Shown piece by piece: positions 52,277 to 60,762 of a stretch of DNA of 64,000 nucleotides. The stretch is from Pimelobacter simplex (GTDB taxonomy: Bacteria > Actinomycetota > Actinomycetes > Propionibacteriales > Nocardioidaceae): contig NZ_FOUK01000008.1 in NCBI RefSeq assembly GCF_900114845.1, forward strand, positions 62,001-126,000, given 5' to 3'. Numbering within the stretch: position 1 is the stretch's first letter; each line of letters opens with the position of its first letter. The translations under genes were made by a program, and so were the position numbers. The notes beneath the pieces were generated by a model that had not been told where the DNA came from, made no database searches, and worked only from the letters and a program-made list of their open reading frames with translations.

Positions 52277-52654
52277 GTGGCCCGAAAGACCCGTCCCGAC
52301 GTCCCCGGCGACTACCTCGCCCGGCTCCGCGCGATCTTCGCGCGCCTGCCCGAGTGCGCCGAGGAGGACGCCTGGGTGGGCGTGCGCTGGCGGGTGGCCG
52401 GGACGACCTCGACCGTGGCCCACGTGTTCGGCGGCGAGGACCAGCTGTTCCGGATCGTGTTCCGCGCCGAGCCCGACGAGGTGATGGCGTTCCAGCACCT
52501 CGGCGCGCCGTACTTCCGGGCCGAGTGGGGCGGCAACGTCGTCGGGATGCTCATCGACGACGACACCGACTGGGTCGAGCTCGGTGAGCTGCTCACCGAC
52601 TCCTACTGCCTGCAGGCCCCGCCGCGACTGGCCGACCTCGTCGACCGCCCCTAG
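52277..52654 (+). CDS. MmcQ/YjbR-family protein
   Basis: A 125-residue protein with the MmcQ/YjbR (CyaY-like) fold pattern: an early LPECAEEDAWVGVRWRVAG segment, then FRIVFRAEPDEVMAFQ and LITDSY-type ending (LLTDSYCLQAPPRLADLV). GGAG lies nine bases upstream of the GTG at 52277. Often annotated as DNA-binding, but the biochemical role is not established. It overlaps the convergent thioesterase gene by four bases. Confidence 0.82.
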   Translation: MARKTRPDVPGDYLARLRAIFARLPECAEEDAWVGVRWRVAGTTSTVAHVFGGEDQLFRIVFRAEPDEVMAFQHLGAPYFRAEWGGNVVGMLIDDDTDWVELGELLTDSYCLQAPPRLADLVDRP

Positions 52655-53325
52655 CCCTCGGCCGAGCGCGACCAGCCCTGCTCGGTCTCGTCGATCGGCG
52701 CCCAGCTCGGGATCAGGAACAGCCCGGTGGCCTCGACGGCCGCCTCCTCGCCGGGCACGCCGATGGTCGCCGCGACGGTGATCTTGCGGCCGTTCTCGTC
52801 GGCGATGCGCGCGTCGAGCCGGACCGGTCCGAGCGGCAGCGGTCGGCAGTAGCGCAGGGTGAGCGTGCCGGTCATCGTGAGCCGCTTGAAGCCGCTCGCG
52901 GTCTCGCCCATGATCTGGTCGAGCAGCAGTGCGGAGACGCCGCCGTGGACCATCCCCGGCGGACCTTCGTACGCCGCGCCGAGCGTCACCTCGGCGTAGG
53001 CGGTCGCGTTGTCGTCGTCGTGCACGTTCAGCACCGGCGGGGCGATCGCATTGCCCCGGCCGACGACCGCGTTGCCCCAGTTCCAGGAGCGGCCCTCGGA
53101 GTTGAACCGCACCCCGGCCGGACCGGGCAGCTGGGCCACGCGCAGGCGGGCGACGAGCGCGTCGACCTCGTCGCGCACGGCGACCAGCTCGTCGTCGGCG
53201 ACCGTGCTGCGGATCGTCGCGTCGACGAGGTCGCGCACGGAGTCGGTGAGCGAGGAGAGGACCTTCTCGCGACGGTCGACCTCGGCCGACGGGATCTCGT
53301 CGTGGACGAACATCTCCATGGTCAT
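52651..53325 (-). CDS. PaaI-type hotdog-fold thioesterase
   Basis: A 224-residue protein. The first 90 residues are charged and helical; residues 100-215 are a hotdog thioesterase with the signature PGMVHGGVSALLLDQIMGE, where the HGG loop and acidic residue sit in the active site, then LTLRYCRPLPLGPVRLDARI. It probably hydrolyses an acyl-CoA. ATG codons at 53325, 53319 and 53313 are all possible; AGGG six bases before the second one would favour 53319. Divergent from the crotonase gene with only 16 bases between starts. Confidence 0.87.
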   Translation of the reverse strand: MTMEMFVHDEIPSAEVDRREKVLSSLTDSVRDLVDATIRSTVADDELVAVRDEVDALVARLRVAQLPGPAGVRFNSEGRSWNWGNAVVGRGNAIAPPVLNVHDDDNATAYAEVTLGAAYEGPPGMVHGGVSALLLDQIMGETASGFKRLTMTGTLTLRYCRPLPLGPVRLDARIADENGRKITVAATIGVPGEEAAVEATGLFLIPSWAPIDETEQGWSRSAEG

Positions 53326-53341
53326 CCCTAGATTGTCCCGT

Positions 53342-54112
53342 ATGAGCGACAGCACCGGTGCCCCGGCCGTCCAGACCATCCGCGTCGACCGGACCCTCGT
53401 GATCGGGCTCGACCGGCCCGCCAAGCGCAACGCCATCAACGGCGCCGTCACCCAGGGCCTCGACGAGGCCCTCAACCTCCTCGAGGACGACGACTCGCTC
53501 TGGTGCGGCGTCCTGACCGGCGGGCCGTCGGTCTTCTCCGCCGGTGCGGACCTCGCCGAAGGCCCTGGCGAGCCGACCGAGCGCGGCGGGATCGCCGGGA
53601 TCATGTCGCGGGCGCGACCCAAGCCGCTCATCGCGGCCGTCGAGGGCTACGCGCTCGGCGGTGGCCTGGAGCTCGTGCTGGCGTGCGACCTCGTCGTCGC
53701 CTCCCGGACGGCGACCTTCGGCTTCCCCGAGGTCAAGCGCGGCCTGATGCCCGACTTCGGCGGCGTCTTCCGCGCGCCCCGCGTGCTCCCGGCCAACGTC
53801 GCCCGCGAGATGCTCCTCACCGGCGAGCCCATCGACGCCGAGCGCGCCGAGCGCCTCGGTTTCGTCAACCGCCTCGTCGAGCCGGGCGCGACCTTCGACG
53901 TCGCCCTGGGCCTGGCCGCCACGATCAGCGGCAACGCGCCCCTCGCCGTACGGGAGGCCCTGGCGCTGGCCCACGACGAGATCAACGGCGACGAGACCGC
54001 GAGCTGGGCCGCCAGCCACGCCGCGCACGAGCGGCTGCTGGCGACGGCGGACGTCGCCGAGGGGGTCACGGCCTTCTTCGAGCGGCGCGAGCCGCGGTGG
54101 TCGGGGCGCTGA
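53342..54112 (+). CDS. Enoyl-CoA hydratase/isomerase family protein
   Basis: A 256-residue crotonase. Oxyanion-hole segments are VFSAGADLAEG and EGYALGGGLELVLACDLVVA; the family Glu/Asp region reads GFPEVKRGLMPDFGG. ATG at 53342 lies seven bases after TAGATT (53329-53334), which sits inside the 16-base gap to the divergent thioesterase. The pairing of hydratase and thioesterase suggests shared acyl-CoA metabolism. Specificity unknown. Confidence 0.9.
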   Translation: MSDSTGAPAVQTIRVDRTLVIGLDRPAKRNAINGAVTQGLDEALNLLEDDDSLWCGVLTGGPSVFSAGADLAEGPGEPTERGGIAGIMSRARPKPLIAAVEGYALGGGLELVLACDLVVASRTATFGFPEVKRGLMPDFGGVFRAPRVLPANVAREMLLTGEPIDAERAERLGFVNRLVEPGATFDVALGLAATISGNAPLAVREALALAHDEINGDETASWAASHAAHERLLATADVAEGVTAFFERREPRWSGR

Positions 54113-54126
54113 TCGTGGCGGCCGGG

Positions 54127-54151
54127 GGCCGGCGGTCGACGAACGCCGGCC
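54127..54151 (+). terminator. Hairpin after the crotonase gene
   Basis: GGCCGGCG (54127-54134) pairs with CGCCGGCC (54144-54151) around a 9-base loop, 15 bases after the crotonase stop. No T-run follows. Confidence 0.55.
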
Positions 54152-54183
54152 GGCAGCCGGTGGAGACCCGGTAGAACTGAGCC

Positions 54184-54744
54184 ATGGACTTCCTCGTCTA
54201 CCACCGTGACCGTCCCGGCTCGGGCGACCTGCGCCGCGCGCTGGTCGAGGAGCACTGGTCCTACATGGACGGGTTCGCCGAGACGATGATCGCTCGGGGT
54301 CCCACCTTCGACGAGTCCGGCGAGGTGCTCACCGGCAGCGTCCACGTCCTCGGCCTGCCCGACCCGGCGGCCGCGTGGCGCTTCGCCTTCGAGGAGCCGT
54401 CGTACCAGGCGGGTGCCTATCGCGACGTGCTCGTGCGCCGCTTCCGCAACGACCTCGGGCGCACGATGTGGGACTTCGCCGGAGGGCGTGACGGGGACGA
54501 TCGCTACCTCGCGATCGGGTGGGGACCCGCGCCCGGGCCGGAGCCCGTCGTACCGGACTCCGGTGACCTGATCGGGTGCGGCGCCCTGCTCTCCGACGAC
54601 GGCGAGGCCTGGCTCGGGACCGCCGTGCTGGTGCGGGCTGCGGGGGTCGACGCGGCGCGGGAGGTGCTCGCCGGGCATCGGTACGATGCGGTCGAGGTGC
54701 ACCGTTGGCACTTCGGTGGCCGCCGGACGGAGGACCAGGGATGA
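54184..54744 (+). CDS. YciI-family protein with two YCII-like domains
   Basis: A 186-residue protein made of two similar halves. The first (1-95) reads DFLVYHRDRPGS, then EEHWSYMDGFAETMIARGP and a VHVLGLPDPAAAWRFAFEEP segment, the YCII pattern with a His-Asp active-site pair. The second (about 115-180) repeats the fold weakly. Start has no ribosome-binding site; a TAGAAC hexamer lies six bases upstream. The stop overlaps the GNAT start by four bases. Function unknown. Confidence 0.8.
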   Translation: MDFLVYHRDRPGSGDLRRALVEEHWSYMDGFAETMIARGPTFDESGEVLTGSVHVLGLPDPAAAWRFAFEEPSYQAGAYRDVLVRRFRNDLGRTMWDFAGGRDGDDRYLAIGWGPAPGPEPVVPDSGDLIGCGALLSDDGEAWLGTAVLVRAAGVDAAREVLAGHRYDAVEVHRWHFGGRRTEDQG

Positions 54745-55070
54745 GCACGGTGAACCACGACGAGCTGTCGGTGACGAACGAGCGGGACGCGAGCCGCTAC
54801 GAGATCCGGGACGGCGACAAGGTGCTCGGCTTCGCGGCGTACCAGGAGGCCAAGGACCTGATCGTCTTCACCCACACCGAGGTCGACAGCGAGCTCGAGG
54901 GTGCCGGCGTCGGCTCGCACCTGATCCGCGCGGCGCTGGACGACGTACGGGGGAGCGGGCGGCTGGTGCTGCCGGTGTGCCCGTTCGTGCACGCGTTCAT
55001 CGTGCGCCACCCGGAGTACGCCGACCTGGACTACCGCAACCACCGGGCGCCGTCGACCGCGCGGGACTGA
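54741..55070 (+). CDS. Small GNAT-fold N-acetyltransferase (YjdJ-like)
   Basis: A 109-residue acetyltransferase of the short CG type. It has a RYEIRDGDKVLGFAAYQ strand pair and the acetyl-CoA loop EGAGVGSHLI, followed by the typical LPVCPFVHAFIVRHPEY end. ATG overlaps the YciI stop, so the two are coupled. These short GNAT proteins are common and mostly uncharacterised. Confidence 0.88.
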   Translation: MSTVNHDELSVTNERDASRYEIRDGDKVLGFAAYQEAKDLIVFTHTEVDSELEGAGVGSHLIRAALDDVRGSGRLVLPVCPFVHAFIVRHPEYADLDYRNHRAPSTARD

Positions 55071-55096
55071 GCCCGTCCCGCGCCGCCGGCCGCTCC

Positions 55097-56629
55097 TCAG
55101 GACTGCTCGGGGCCGCGGGTGAGCACGTGGACGAGCAGGACGCCCATCACCGCGGCGCCGACCCACATGGCGTGCTGCCAGCCCTCGACGAAGGAGTCCT
55201 GGGCAGCCCGGACGAGCAGGTCGGACCGGGATCCGGCTCCGTCGGCCGCGGCGATCGCGTTCGCGACCCCTTCGCGGGCGGTGTCCGCGAGGTCGTCGGG
55301 CAGGCCGCTGAGCCGGCCGTCGATCGCGTTCCGGTACCCGGCCGACAACAGGGCGCCGAGCACGGCGACGCCGAGGGCGGTGCCGAGCTCGCGAGTGACG
55401 TCGTTGAGCGCGGACGCGACGCCCTGGCGCTCGCGGGGCAGCGAGCCCGTGATGGCCTCGGTCGACGGCGTCATCGACAGGCCCATGCCCAGTCCCATGG
55501 CGAGCATCCCGGGCAGGACGGAGAGGTAGCCGTCCTCCCGCGAGACCAGGGTGGCCATCAGGATGAGGCCGACTCCGCCGAGGAGGACGCCGGCGGCCAT
55601 CGTCGACCGGGCGCCGATGCGGGTGGACGCCCGGGGTGCGAGTCCGGAGGCGAGCATCATCAGCAGAGCCATCGGCATCATCGCCAGCGTGGCCCGCAGC
55701 GCCGACCAGCCGAGGACGGCCTGCAGGAACGGGAAGAGCACCACGAAGATGCCGGCCTGCACGCCGAAGACCACGAGCAGGGTGATCGATCCGCTGGACA
55801 GTCCACGTCTGCCGAACAGGCGGACGTCGAGCAGCGGCGCCGGCTGACGTCGCTCCCAGCCGACGAAGGCGAGCGCGGCAAGGATGCCCCCGACCAGTCC
55901 GAGGACGGTCGTGGGTTCGGACCAGCCGTGCACGGGGCCTTCGTGGAGGGCGTAGATCAGGCCGACCACGGCCAGCACCGAGAGGATCGAGCCGACGACG
56001 TCGAAACGGTGCTCGGTGTGCTCGCGCGAGTCGGGGACGGCGCGCACGATGACGACGACGGCAACGAGGACCAGCGCCACGGGGAGGACGAAGAGCCAGC
56101 GCCAGCTCGCGACGTCGACCAGGAGCGCGGACAGGTACATCCCTAGGATGCCGCCGCCACCGGCGACGGCCGTCCACGCGCCGATGCCCTTCGACCGCTC
56201 CTCCGGCGGGAAGGTCGAGGTGATCACGGCGAGGGTGACGGGCATGATCATCGCCGCGCCGATCCCGGCGGCGAGCCGGGCGACGAGCATCACCTCCGAC
56301 GAGCCGGCGACGCCGGCCGCGACATTGGCGGCCCCGAAGAGGGCGAGGCCGACGAGGAGGACGGGCTTGCGCCCGAGCCGGTCGCCGAGCGCTCCGAACG
56401 GCAGGAGGAACGCGGCCAGACTGATCGTGTAGAGGTTGATGAACCAGAGCACGGTGCTCTGCGAGGCGTCGAACTCGACGGCGAGCTCGGGCTGCGCGAC
56501 GTTGAGTCCGGTGACCGACGCGATGACGGCCATGAGCGCGATGCAGACCGCGATCAGGATGGCGCGGCGCCGCCGCGGGTCGTCGATGACCGACTCCTCC
56601 TCGGCCGCGGCTCCGGGTTGCGTGGTCAC
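55097..56629 (-). CDS. DHA2-family MFS efflux transporter (EmrB/QacA type)
   Basis: A 510-residue carrier with about fourteen membrane helices. Signs are LNVAQPELAVEFDASQSTV in helix 1, the GALGDRLGRKPVLLVG loop A motif, and the C-terminal MTPSTEAITGSLPRERQGVA motif of the DHA2 group. It probably exports drugs or other hydrophobic compounds by proton antiport. GTG at 56629 overlaps the methyltransferase stop (GTGA), so they form an operon. A divergent XRE-cupin regulator stands upstream of the pair. Confidence 0.9.
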   Translation of the reverse strand: MTTQPGAAAEEESVIDDPRRRRAILIAVCIALMAVIASVTGLNVAQPELAVEFDASQSTVLWFINLYTISLAAFLLPFGALGDRLGRKPVLLVGLALFGAANVAAGVAGSSEVMLVARLAAGIGAAMIMPVTLAVITSTFPPEERSKGIGAWTAVAGGGGILGMYLSALLVDVASWRWLFVLPVALVLVAVVVIVRAVPDSREHTEHRFDVVGSILSVLAVVGLIYALHEGPVHGWSEPTTVLGLVGGILAALAFVGWERRQPAPLLDVRLFGRRGLSSGSITLLVVFGVQAGIFVVLFPFLQAVLGWSALRATLAMMPMALLMMLASGLAPRASTRIGARSTMAAGVLLGGVGLILMATLVSREDGYLSVLPGMLAMGLGMGLSMTPSTEAITGSLPRERQGVASALNDVTRELGTALGVAVLGALLSAGYRNAIDGRLSGLPDDLADTAREGVANAIAAADGAGSRSDLLVRAAQDSFVEGWQHAMWVGAAVMGVLLVHVLTRGPEQS

Positions 56630-57252
56630 AGCTCTTCCTTCCGGGCCGCCCGGACGATGACGTCGTGGAGGCTCGCCGTGCGGCCTCGTGGTCCGCGGGT
56701 CGTCCGGTCGAGCTCCACGGCGGTCTCGACCTTCCACACGTCGGGGTCGAGCAGCGCGGTGATCGCTGCCGCGGTGGCTGATGCCTCCGCGGGCGGCTGG
56801 TCGTCCTCGTGGTGGTGGTCGTGCGCGTGCCCGACGACCAGGAGCGTCCCGCCCGGGGCGACCCAGCTCGAGATGCGGCGGTAGAACTCGAGCTGCGGCA
56901 TCGCGGGGTGCGCGTAGTGGGTGGTGACGAGGTCGTAGCGGAGGTCTGGCTCCCAGGCCGCCAGGTCGGCCCGCACCCAGTGCACCTTCCCGGCCAGCCC
57001 GGCGGCCTCGGCGCGCAGCTCGCCGAGCGCCAGCGCCTCGGCGGCGATGTCGGCCGCGGTGACCGTCCAGCCCGCCGAGGCGAGCCAGATGGCCTCGGCG
57101 CCCGCGCCGCAGCCCGCATCGAGCGCCGAGCCCGGTCGCAGCGCGGCGACCTCGCGTCGGAGATGGGGGTTCGGGTCGCTCGAGCCCATCGCCCCCGCGC
57201 GTTCTCCGGACCAGATGTCGTCCCAGTACTGCTGGTCGAAGGCGTGACCCAT
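56626..57252 (-). CDS. Class I SAM-dependent methyltransferase
   Basis: A 208-residue methyltransferase. SAM motif I reads ALDAGCGAGAEAIWLA and is followed by VTAADIAAEAL; the N-terminus FDQQYWDDIWSG and the Asp/His-rich stretch GHAHDHHHEDDQ resemble tellurite-resistance/TehB-like and related enzymes. AGGAGGAAC lies before the ATG. It is upstream of and coupled to the MFS exporter. Methylation of a toxic compound followed by export is plausible. Confidence 0.86.
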   Translation of the reverse strand: MGHAFDQQYWDDIWSGERAGAMGSSDPNPHLRREVAALRPGSALDAGCGAGAEAIWLASAGWTVTAADIAAEALALGELRAEAAGLAGKVHWVRADLAAWEPDLRYDLVTTHYAHPAMPQLEFYRRISSWVAPGGTLLVVGHAHDHHHEDDQPPAEASATAAAITALLDPDVWKVETAVELDRTTRGPRGRTASLHDVIVRAARKEEL

Positions 57253-57325
57253 CAGTTCCTCCTCTAGCGGTGAGTGCGGCCACGGCCGGCCGCACTCCGA
57301 GAGTGGCGTCAGGGATGGCCTATTC

Positions 57326-57339
57326 GCAAAGATCTTTGC
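57326..57339. promoter_or_regulatory. Palindromic operator before the XRE-cupin gene
   Basis: GCAAAGATCTTTGC is a perfect 14-base palindrome, with a further half-site GGCAAA at 57345-57350. It lies 20 bases before the XRE-cupin ATG and 73 bases before the divergent methyltransferase start. The AT-rich word stands out in this GC-rich DNA. Likely bound by the XRE protein itself. Confidence 0.7.
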
Positions 57340-57359
57340 CGAATGGCAAACTGGTGGGC

Positions 57360-57968
57360 ATGGACGACACCTCCCGGACGCTGGACGCCGTCGGTCCCCG
57401 CCTCAAGGAGCTGCGCCAGCGACGTGACCTGACGCTGAACGAGCTCGCCGACGAGACGGGAGTCTCGATCAGCACCCTGTCGCGTCTCGAGTCCGGACTC
57501 CGGCGTCCGACGCTCGAGCAGCTCCTGCCGCTCGCACGCGCCTACGGGGTGACCCTGGACGAGCTCGTCGATGCGCCGGAGACGGGTGATCCGCGCGTCA
57601 ACCTGAAGCCGCTCCCGACCAAGGACGGCAGCACGATCCTGCCGCTGAGCCGGCGTCCGGGCGGGATCCAGGCCTACAAGTTCGTCCTGCCCGCGGGCCG
57701 CGACGACGACGAGCCCGACCTGCGCACGCACGAGGGCTACGACTGGGCCTTCGTCCTCAGCGGGCGGCTGCGCCTCGTGCTGGGGGAGCACGACCTCGTC
57801 CTCGGTCCGGGTGAGGCTGCCGAGTTCGACACGCGCACCCCGCACTGGTTCGGCGCCACGAGTGCGGGACCCGTGGAATTCCTCAGCCTGGTGGGGAAGC
57901 AAGGAGAACGTGCCCACCTCAGGGCCGCCCCTCGACGCCGGCTGCGCGGACCGGACGACGACGCCTGA
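57360..57968 (+). CDS. XRE-cupin transcriptional regulator
   Basis: A 202-residue regulator. Residues 11-65 are an XRE helix-turn-helix (LKELRQRRDLTLNELADETG, then STLSRLESGLRRPTLEQLLP), and residues 100-180 a cupin sensor (KFVLPAGRDDDEPDLRTHEGY, then LSGRLRLVLGEHDLVLGPGE). I chose ATG 57360, seven bases after CAAACT. It faces the methyltransferase-MFS operon with the palindrome between, so it probably represses both until a small ligand binds. Confidence 0.9.
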   Translation: MDDTSRTLDAVGPRLKELRQRRDLTLNELADETGVSISTLSRLESGLRRPTLEQLLPLARAYGVTLDELVDAPETGDPRVNLKPLPTKDGSTILPLSRRPGGIQAYKFVLPAGRDDDEPDLRTHEGYDWAFVLSGRLRLVLGEHDLVLGPGEAAEFDTRTPHWFGATSAGPVEFLSLVGKQGERAHLRAAPRRRLRGPDDDA

Positions 57969-58024
57969 GCGCTCGCCCCGGTCGGCGTCCCGCACTTCTT
58001 CCGTGACAGGAGAGACTGGTTCTC

Positions 58025-60019
58025 GTGAACCGGCTGAAGCACGCGACCAGTCCGTACCTCCTCCAGCACGCCGACAACCCCGTCGCCTGGTGGGAGTGGG
58101 GCCCGGACGCCTTCGCCGAGGCCCGCCGCCGCAACGTCCCGATCCTCCTGTCGGTCGGGTACGCCGCCTGCCACTGGTGCCACGTGATGGCCCACGAGTC
58201 CTTCGAGGACGACGCCACGGCGGCGTACCTCAACGAGCACTACGTGAGCATCAAGGTCGACCGTGAGGAGCGGCCGGACGTCGATGCGGTGTACATGCAG
58301 GCGACGACGGCGATGACCGGTCAGGGTGGGTGGCCGATGACGGTGGTGATGGACCACGAGGGGGCGCCGTTCTTCGCGGCGACGTATCTGCCGGACCAGC
58401 CGCGGCACGGGTCGCCGTCGTTCACGCAGGTGCTGCGGGCGTTGAGCGATGCCTGGGTCACCAAGGGGGACGACGTGCGGGCGACGGCGGGCAAGGTGGC
58501 GGCGCACCTGCGCAACGAGGCCGCGCTGCCGGCGTACGCGCTGACGGGGGAGCGGATCGACGGGGCGGTCGCCACCCTCGCCCAGGAGTACGACGCGCAG
58601 GCCGGCGGGTTCGGGAACGCGCCCAAGTTCCCGCCGACGATGGTCCTCGAGTTCCTCCGTCGCTACGCCGGACAAGCGCGCCAGGCGCACCAGGAAGCCC
58701 GGCACATGCTGGCGCGGACGGTCGCGGCGATGGCCGGGAGCGGCATGTACGACCAGGTGGGCGGCGGGTTCGCGCGCTACGCGGTCGACCGCGCCTGGGT
58801 GGTGCCGCACTTCGAGAAGATGCTCTACGACAACGCCCAGCTGCTGGGTCTCTACGCGCGGCTCGGCACCGAGCAGGGTGACCGGATCGCGGCCGAGACG
58901 GCGGACTTCCTGCTCCGCGAGCTGCGCACCGACGAGGGCGGGTTCGCGTCGGCGCTCGACGCCGACAGCCCGGCCGAGCCGGGCGGGCACGCCGAGGAGG
59001 GCCTGTTCTACGCGTGGACGCCGGCCCAGCTGGTCGACGTCCTCGGCCCGGACGACGGCGCGTGGGCGGCCGAGCTCTTCCAGGTGACCGACGAGGGCAC
59101 CTTCGAGCACGGCATGTCGACCCTCCAGCTGCGCCACTTCCCCGACGATCCCGCCGAGATCGCACGGCTCGCGAAGGTCCGCACGCTCCTGCGTGAGGCC
59201 CGCGAGCAGCGCCCCCGTCCGGCCCGCGACGACAAGGTCGTGGCGGCCTGGAACGGCCTGGCGATCAGCGGGCTGCTCGACGCCGCGCGCCGGCTCGGTC
59301 GCCCCGACCTCCAGGAGGCAGCGGAGGCAGTCGGTGAGCTGCTCGTCCGACTCCACCTGCGCGACGGCGGCCGGCTGCTCCGGGTCTCGCGCGACGGCGT
59401 CGCGGGGGCGCACGCGGGCGTCCTGGAGGACTACGGCTGCGTGGCGTCGGGCTTCCTGGCGCTCGCCCAGGCCACAGCCGACGCGCGCTGGCTGCACCAC
59501 GCGACGGCTTTGATCGACAGCGCGCTGGAGGGCTTCGCCGCGCCCGACGGGGGCTTCTACGACACCCGCGACGACGCGGAGGCGCTGGTGACCCGGCCCC
59601 GCGACCCCGGCGACAACGCCTCGCCGAGCGGGTTCAGCGCGCTCGTGCACGCGCTGGTCGAGGCGCACGCACTGACCGGCGAGGGCCGCTACCGCGACGC
59701 CGCCGAGCGGGCGATCGCCACCGTGGCGGTGCTCGCCGACAAGGCGCCGCGGTTCGCCGGGTGGTCGCTCGCCGCGGCGACGACGATGCTCGACGGGCCG
59801 CTCGAGGTCGCTGTCGTCGGACCGGCCGGGCCGGCCCGGGACGCCCTCGAGCGGCGGGCGCTGGCGCTGCCCGGCGCCGTCGTGGTCGCAGCCGACGGCC
59901 CGAGCGACGCCATCCCCCTCCTCGCCGGCCGGACGGCGGTCGACGGCCTCGCCGCGGCGTACGTGTGCCGTGGCTTCGTGTGCGAGCGCCCGGTCACCGA
60001 TCCCGCGGCGATCGGGTGA
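58025..60019 (+). CDS. Thioredoxin-domain protein, YyaL/DUF255 (SSP411) family
   Basis: A 664-residue protein. The N-terminal thioredoxin-like domain has the CHWC redox motif (Cys49, Cys52) within LLSVGYAACHWCHVMAHESF, followed by VDREERPDVD. The rest is a six-hairpin-like alpha/alpha barrel, with FEKMLYDNAQLL and GDNASPSG segments typical of the family. Length is normal. The GTG at 58025 has GGAGA twelve bases upstream. Biochemical function is unsettled. Coupled to the next gene by GTGA. Confidence 0.93.
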   Translation: MNRLKHATSPYLLQHADNPVAWWEWGPDAFAEARRRNVPILLSVGYAACHWCHVMAHESFEDDATAAYLNEHYVSIKVDREERPDVDAVYMQATTAMTGQGGWPMTVVMDHEGAPFFAATYLPDQPRHGSPSFTQVLRALSDAWVTKGDDVRATAGKVAAHLRNEAALPAYALTGERIDGAVATLAQEYDAQAGGFGNAPKFPPTMVLEFLRRYAGQARQAHQEARHMLARTVAAMAGSGMYDQVGGGFARYAVDRAWVVPHFEKMLYDNAQLLGLYARLGTEQGDRIAAETADFLLRELRTDEGGFASALDADSPAEPGGHAEEGLFYAWTPAQLVDVLGPDDGAWAAELFQVTDEGTFEHGMSTLQLRHFPDDPAEIARLAKVRTLLREAREQRPRPARDDKVVAAWNGLAISGLLDAARRLGRPDLQEAAEAVGELLVRLHLRDGGRLLRVSRDGVAGAHAGVLEDYGCVASGFLALAQATADARWLHHATALIDSALEGFAAPDGGFYDTRDDAEALVTRPRDPGDNASPSGFSALVHALVEAHALTGEGRYRDAAERAIATVAVLADKAPRFAGWSLAAATTMLDGPLEVAVVGPAGPARDALERRALALPGAVVVAADGPSDAIPLLAGRTAVDGLAAAYVCRGFVCERPVTDPAAIG

Positions 60020-60762
60020 GCGAGCGGTGGCGCTCCGGCGCCGTCCTCCTGCTGAGCGCGGCGCTCTTCTTCGTCGTCCTGCTCATCGGCCCGGGCAGCG
60101 AGCTCGACTCGCTGCGCCGCCTGGTCGGGCTCGGCGGCGACCGGCTCGGTGATCCCGCGGAGGTCGGGAAGGGCGGCACCTACGCCTTCCTCCAGCACCA
60201 GCGCGGGAGCAAGGACGAGCCCGTCACCTGGGACCCGTGCCGCGAGGTCCACTACGAGATCAACCCCGACCAGGCGCCCGGCAGCGACGACGACGCGGTC
60301 GACTTCGTCCGCGAGGGCGTCGACGAGGTCGCCGGCATCACCGGTCTCCGGTTCGTGTACGACGGCACCACCGACCGCCGTCCCGACACCGGCGGCGCCC
60401 GGTTCGGGCGCCCCGAGCCCGTGCTGATCGCGTGGGCGACCGACGACGAGGTCGACGACCTGGCCGGTGACGTCGCGGGCGTCGGCGGGGCCACGGCCCA
60501 GTCCGGCCCGGGGACCGAGTGGCGCTGGTACGTCACCGGCGGGGTCACCCTCGACGCCGACTCGTTCGACGACCTGGAGGACCGCCGCAACGGCGAGGGC
60601 TTCCAGCGCGCGATCCTCCTCCACGAGCTCGGCCACCTCGTCGGCCTCGACCACGTCGACTCCGACCACGAGCTGATGCACCCCGACGGCAGCGGGCTGC
60701 TCGACTTCGCGAGCGGCGACCTCAACGGGCTGGTCCGATTGGGCCAGGGCGAGTGCCGATGA
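60016..60762 (+). CDS. Membrane-anchored matrixin-like zinc metalloprotease
   Basis: A 248-residue protein with an N-terminal hydrophobic helix (about 9-24, LLLSAALFFVVLLIG) that acts as a signal anchor, so the rest lies outside the membrane. The catalytic zinc site HELGHLVGLDH has His203, Glu204, His207 and His213, the HExxHxxGxxH pattern of metzincins. A later ELMHPDGSG supplies the Met-turn. This is the usual layout of actinobacterial matrixin-like peptidases. Coupled to the DUF255 gene before and the DUF1353 gene after. Substrate unknown. Confidence 0.85.
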   Translation: MSERWRSGAVLLLSAALFFVVLLIGPGSELDSLRRLVGLGGDRLGDPAEVGKGGTYAFLQHQRGSKDEPVTWDPCREVHYEINPDQAPGSDDDAVDFVREGVDEVAGITGLRFVYDGTTDRRPDTGGARFGRPEPVLIAWATDDEVDDLAGDVAGVGGATAQSGPGTEWRWYVTGGVTLDADSFDDLEDRRNGEGFQRAILLHELGHLVGLDHVDSDHELMHPDGSGLLDFASGDLNGLVRLGQGECR

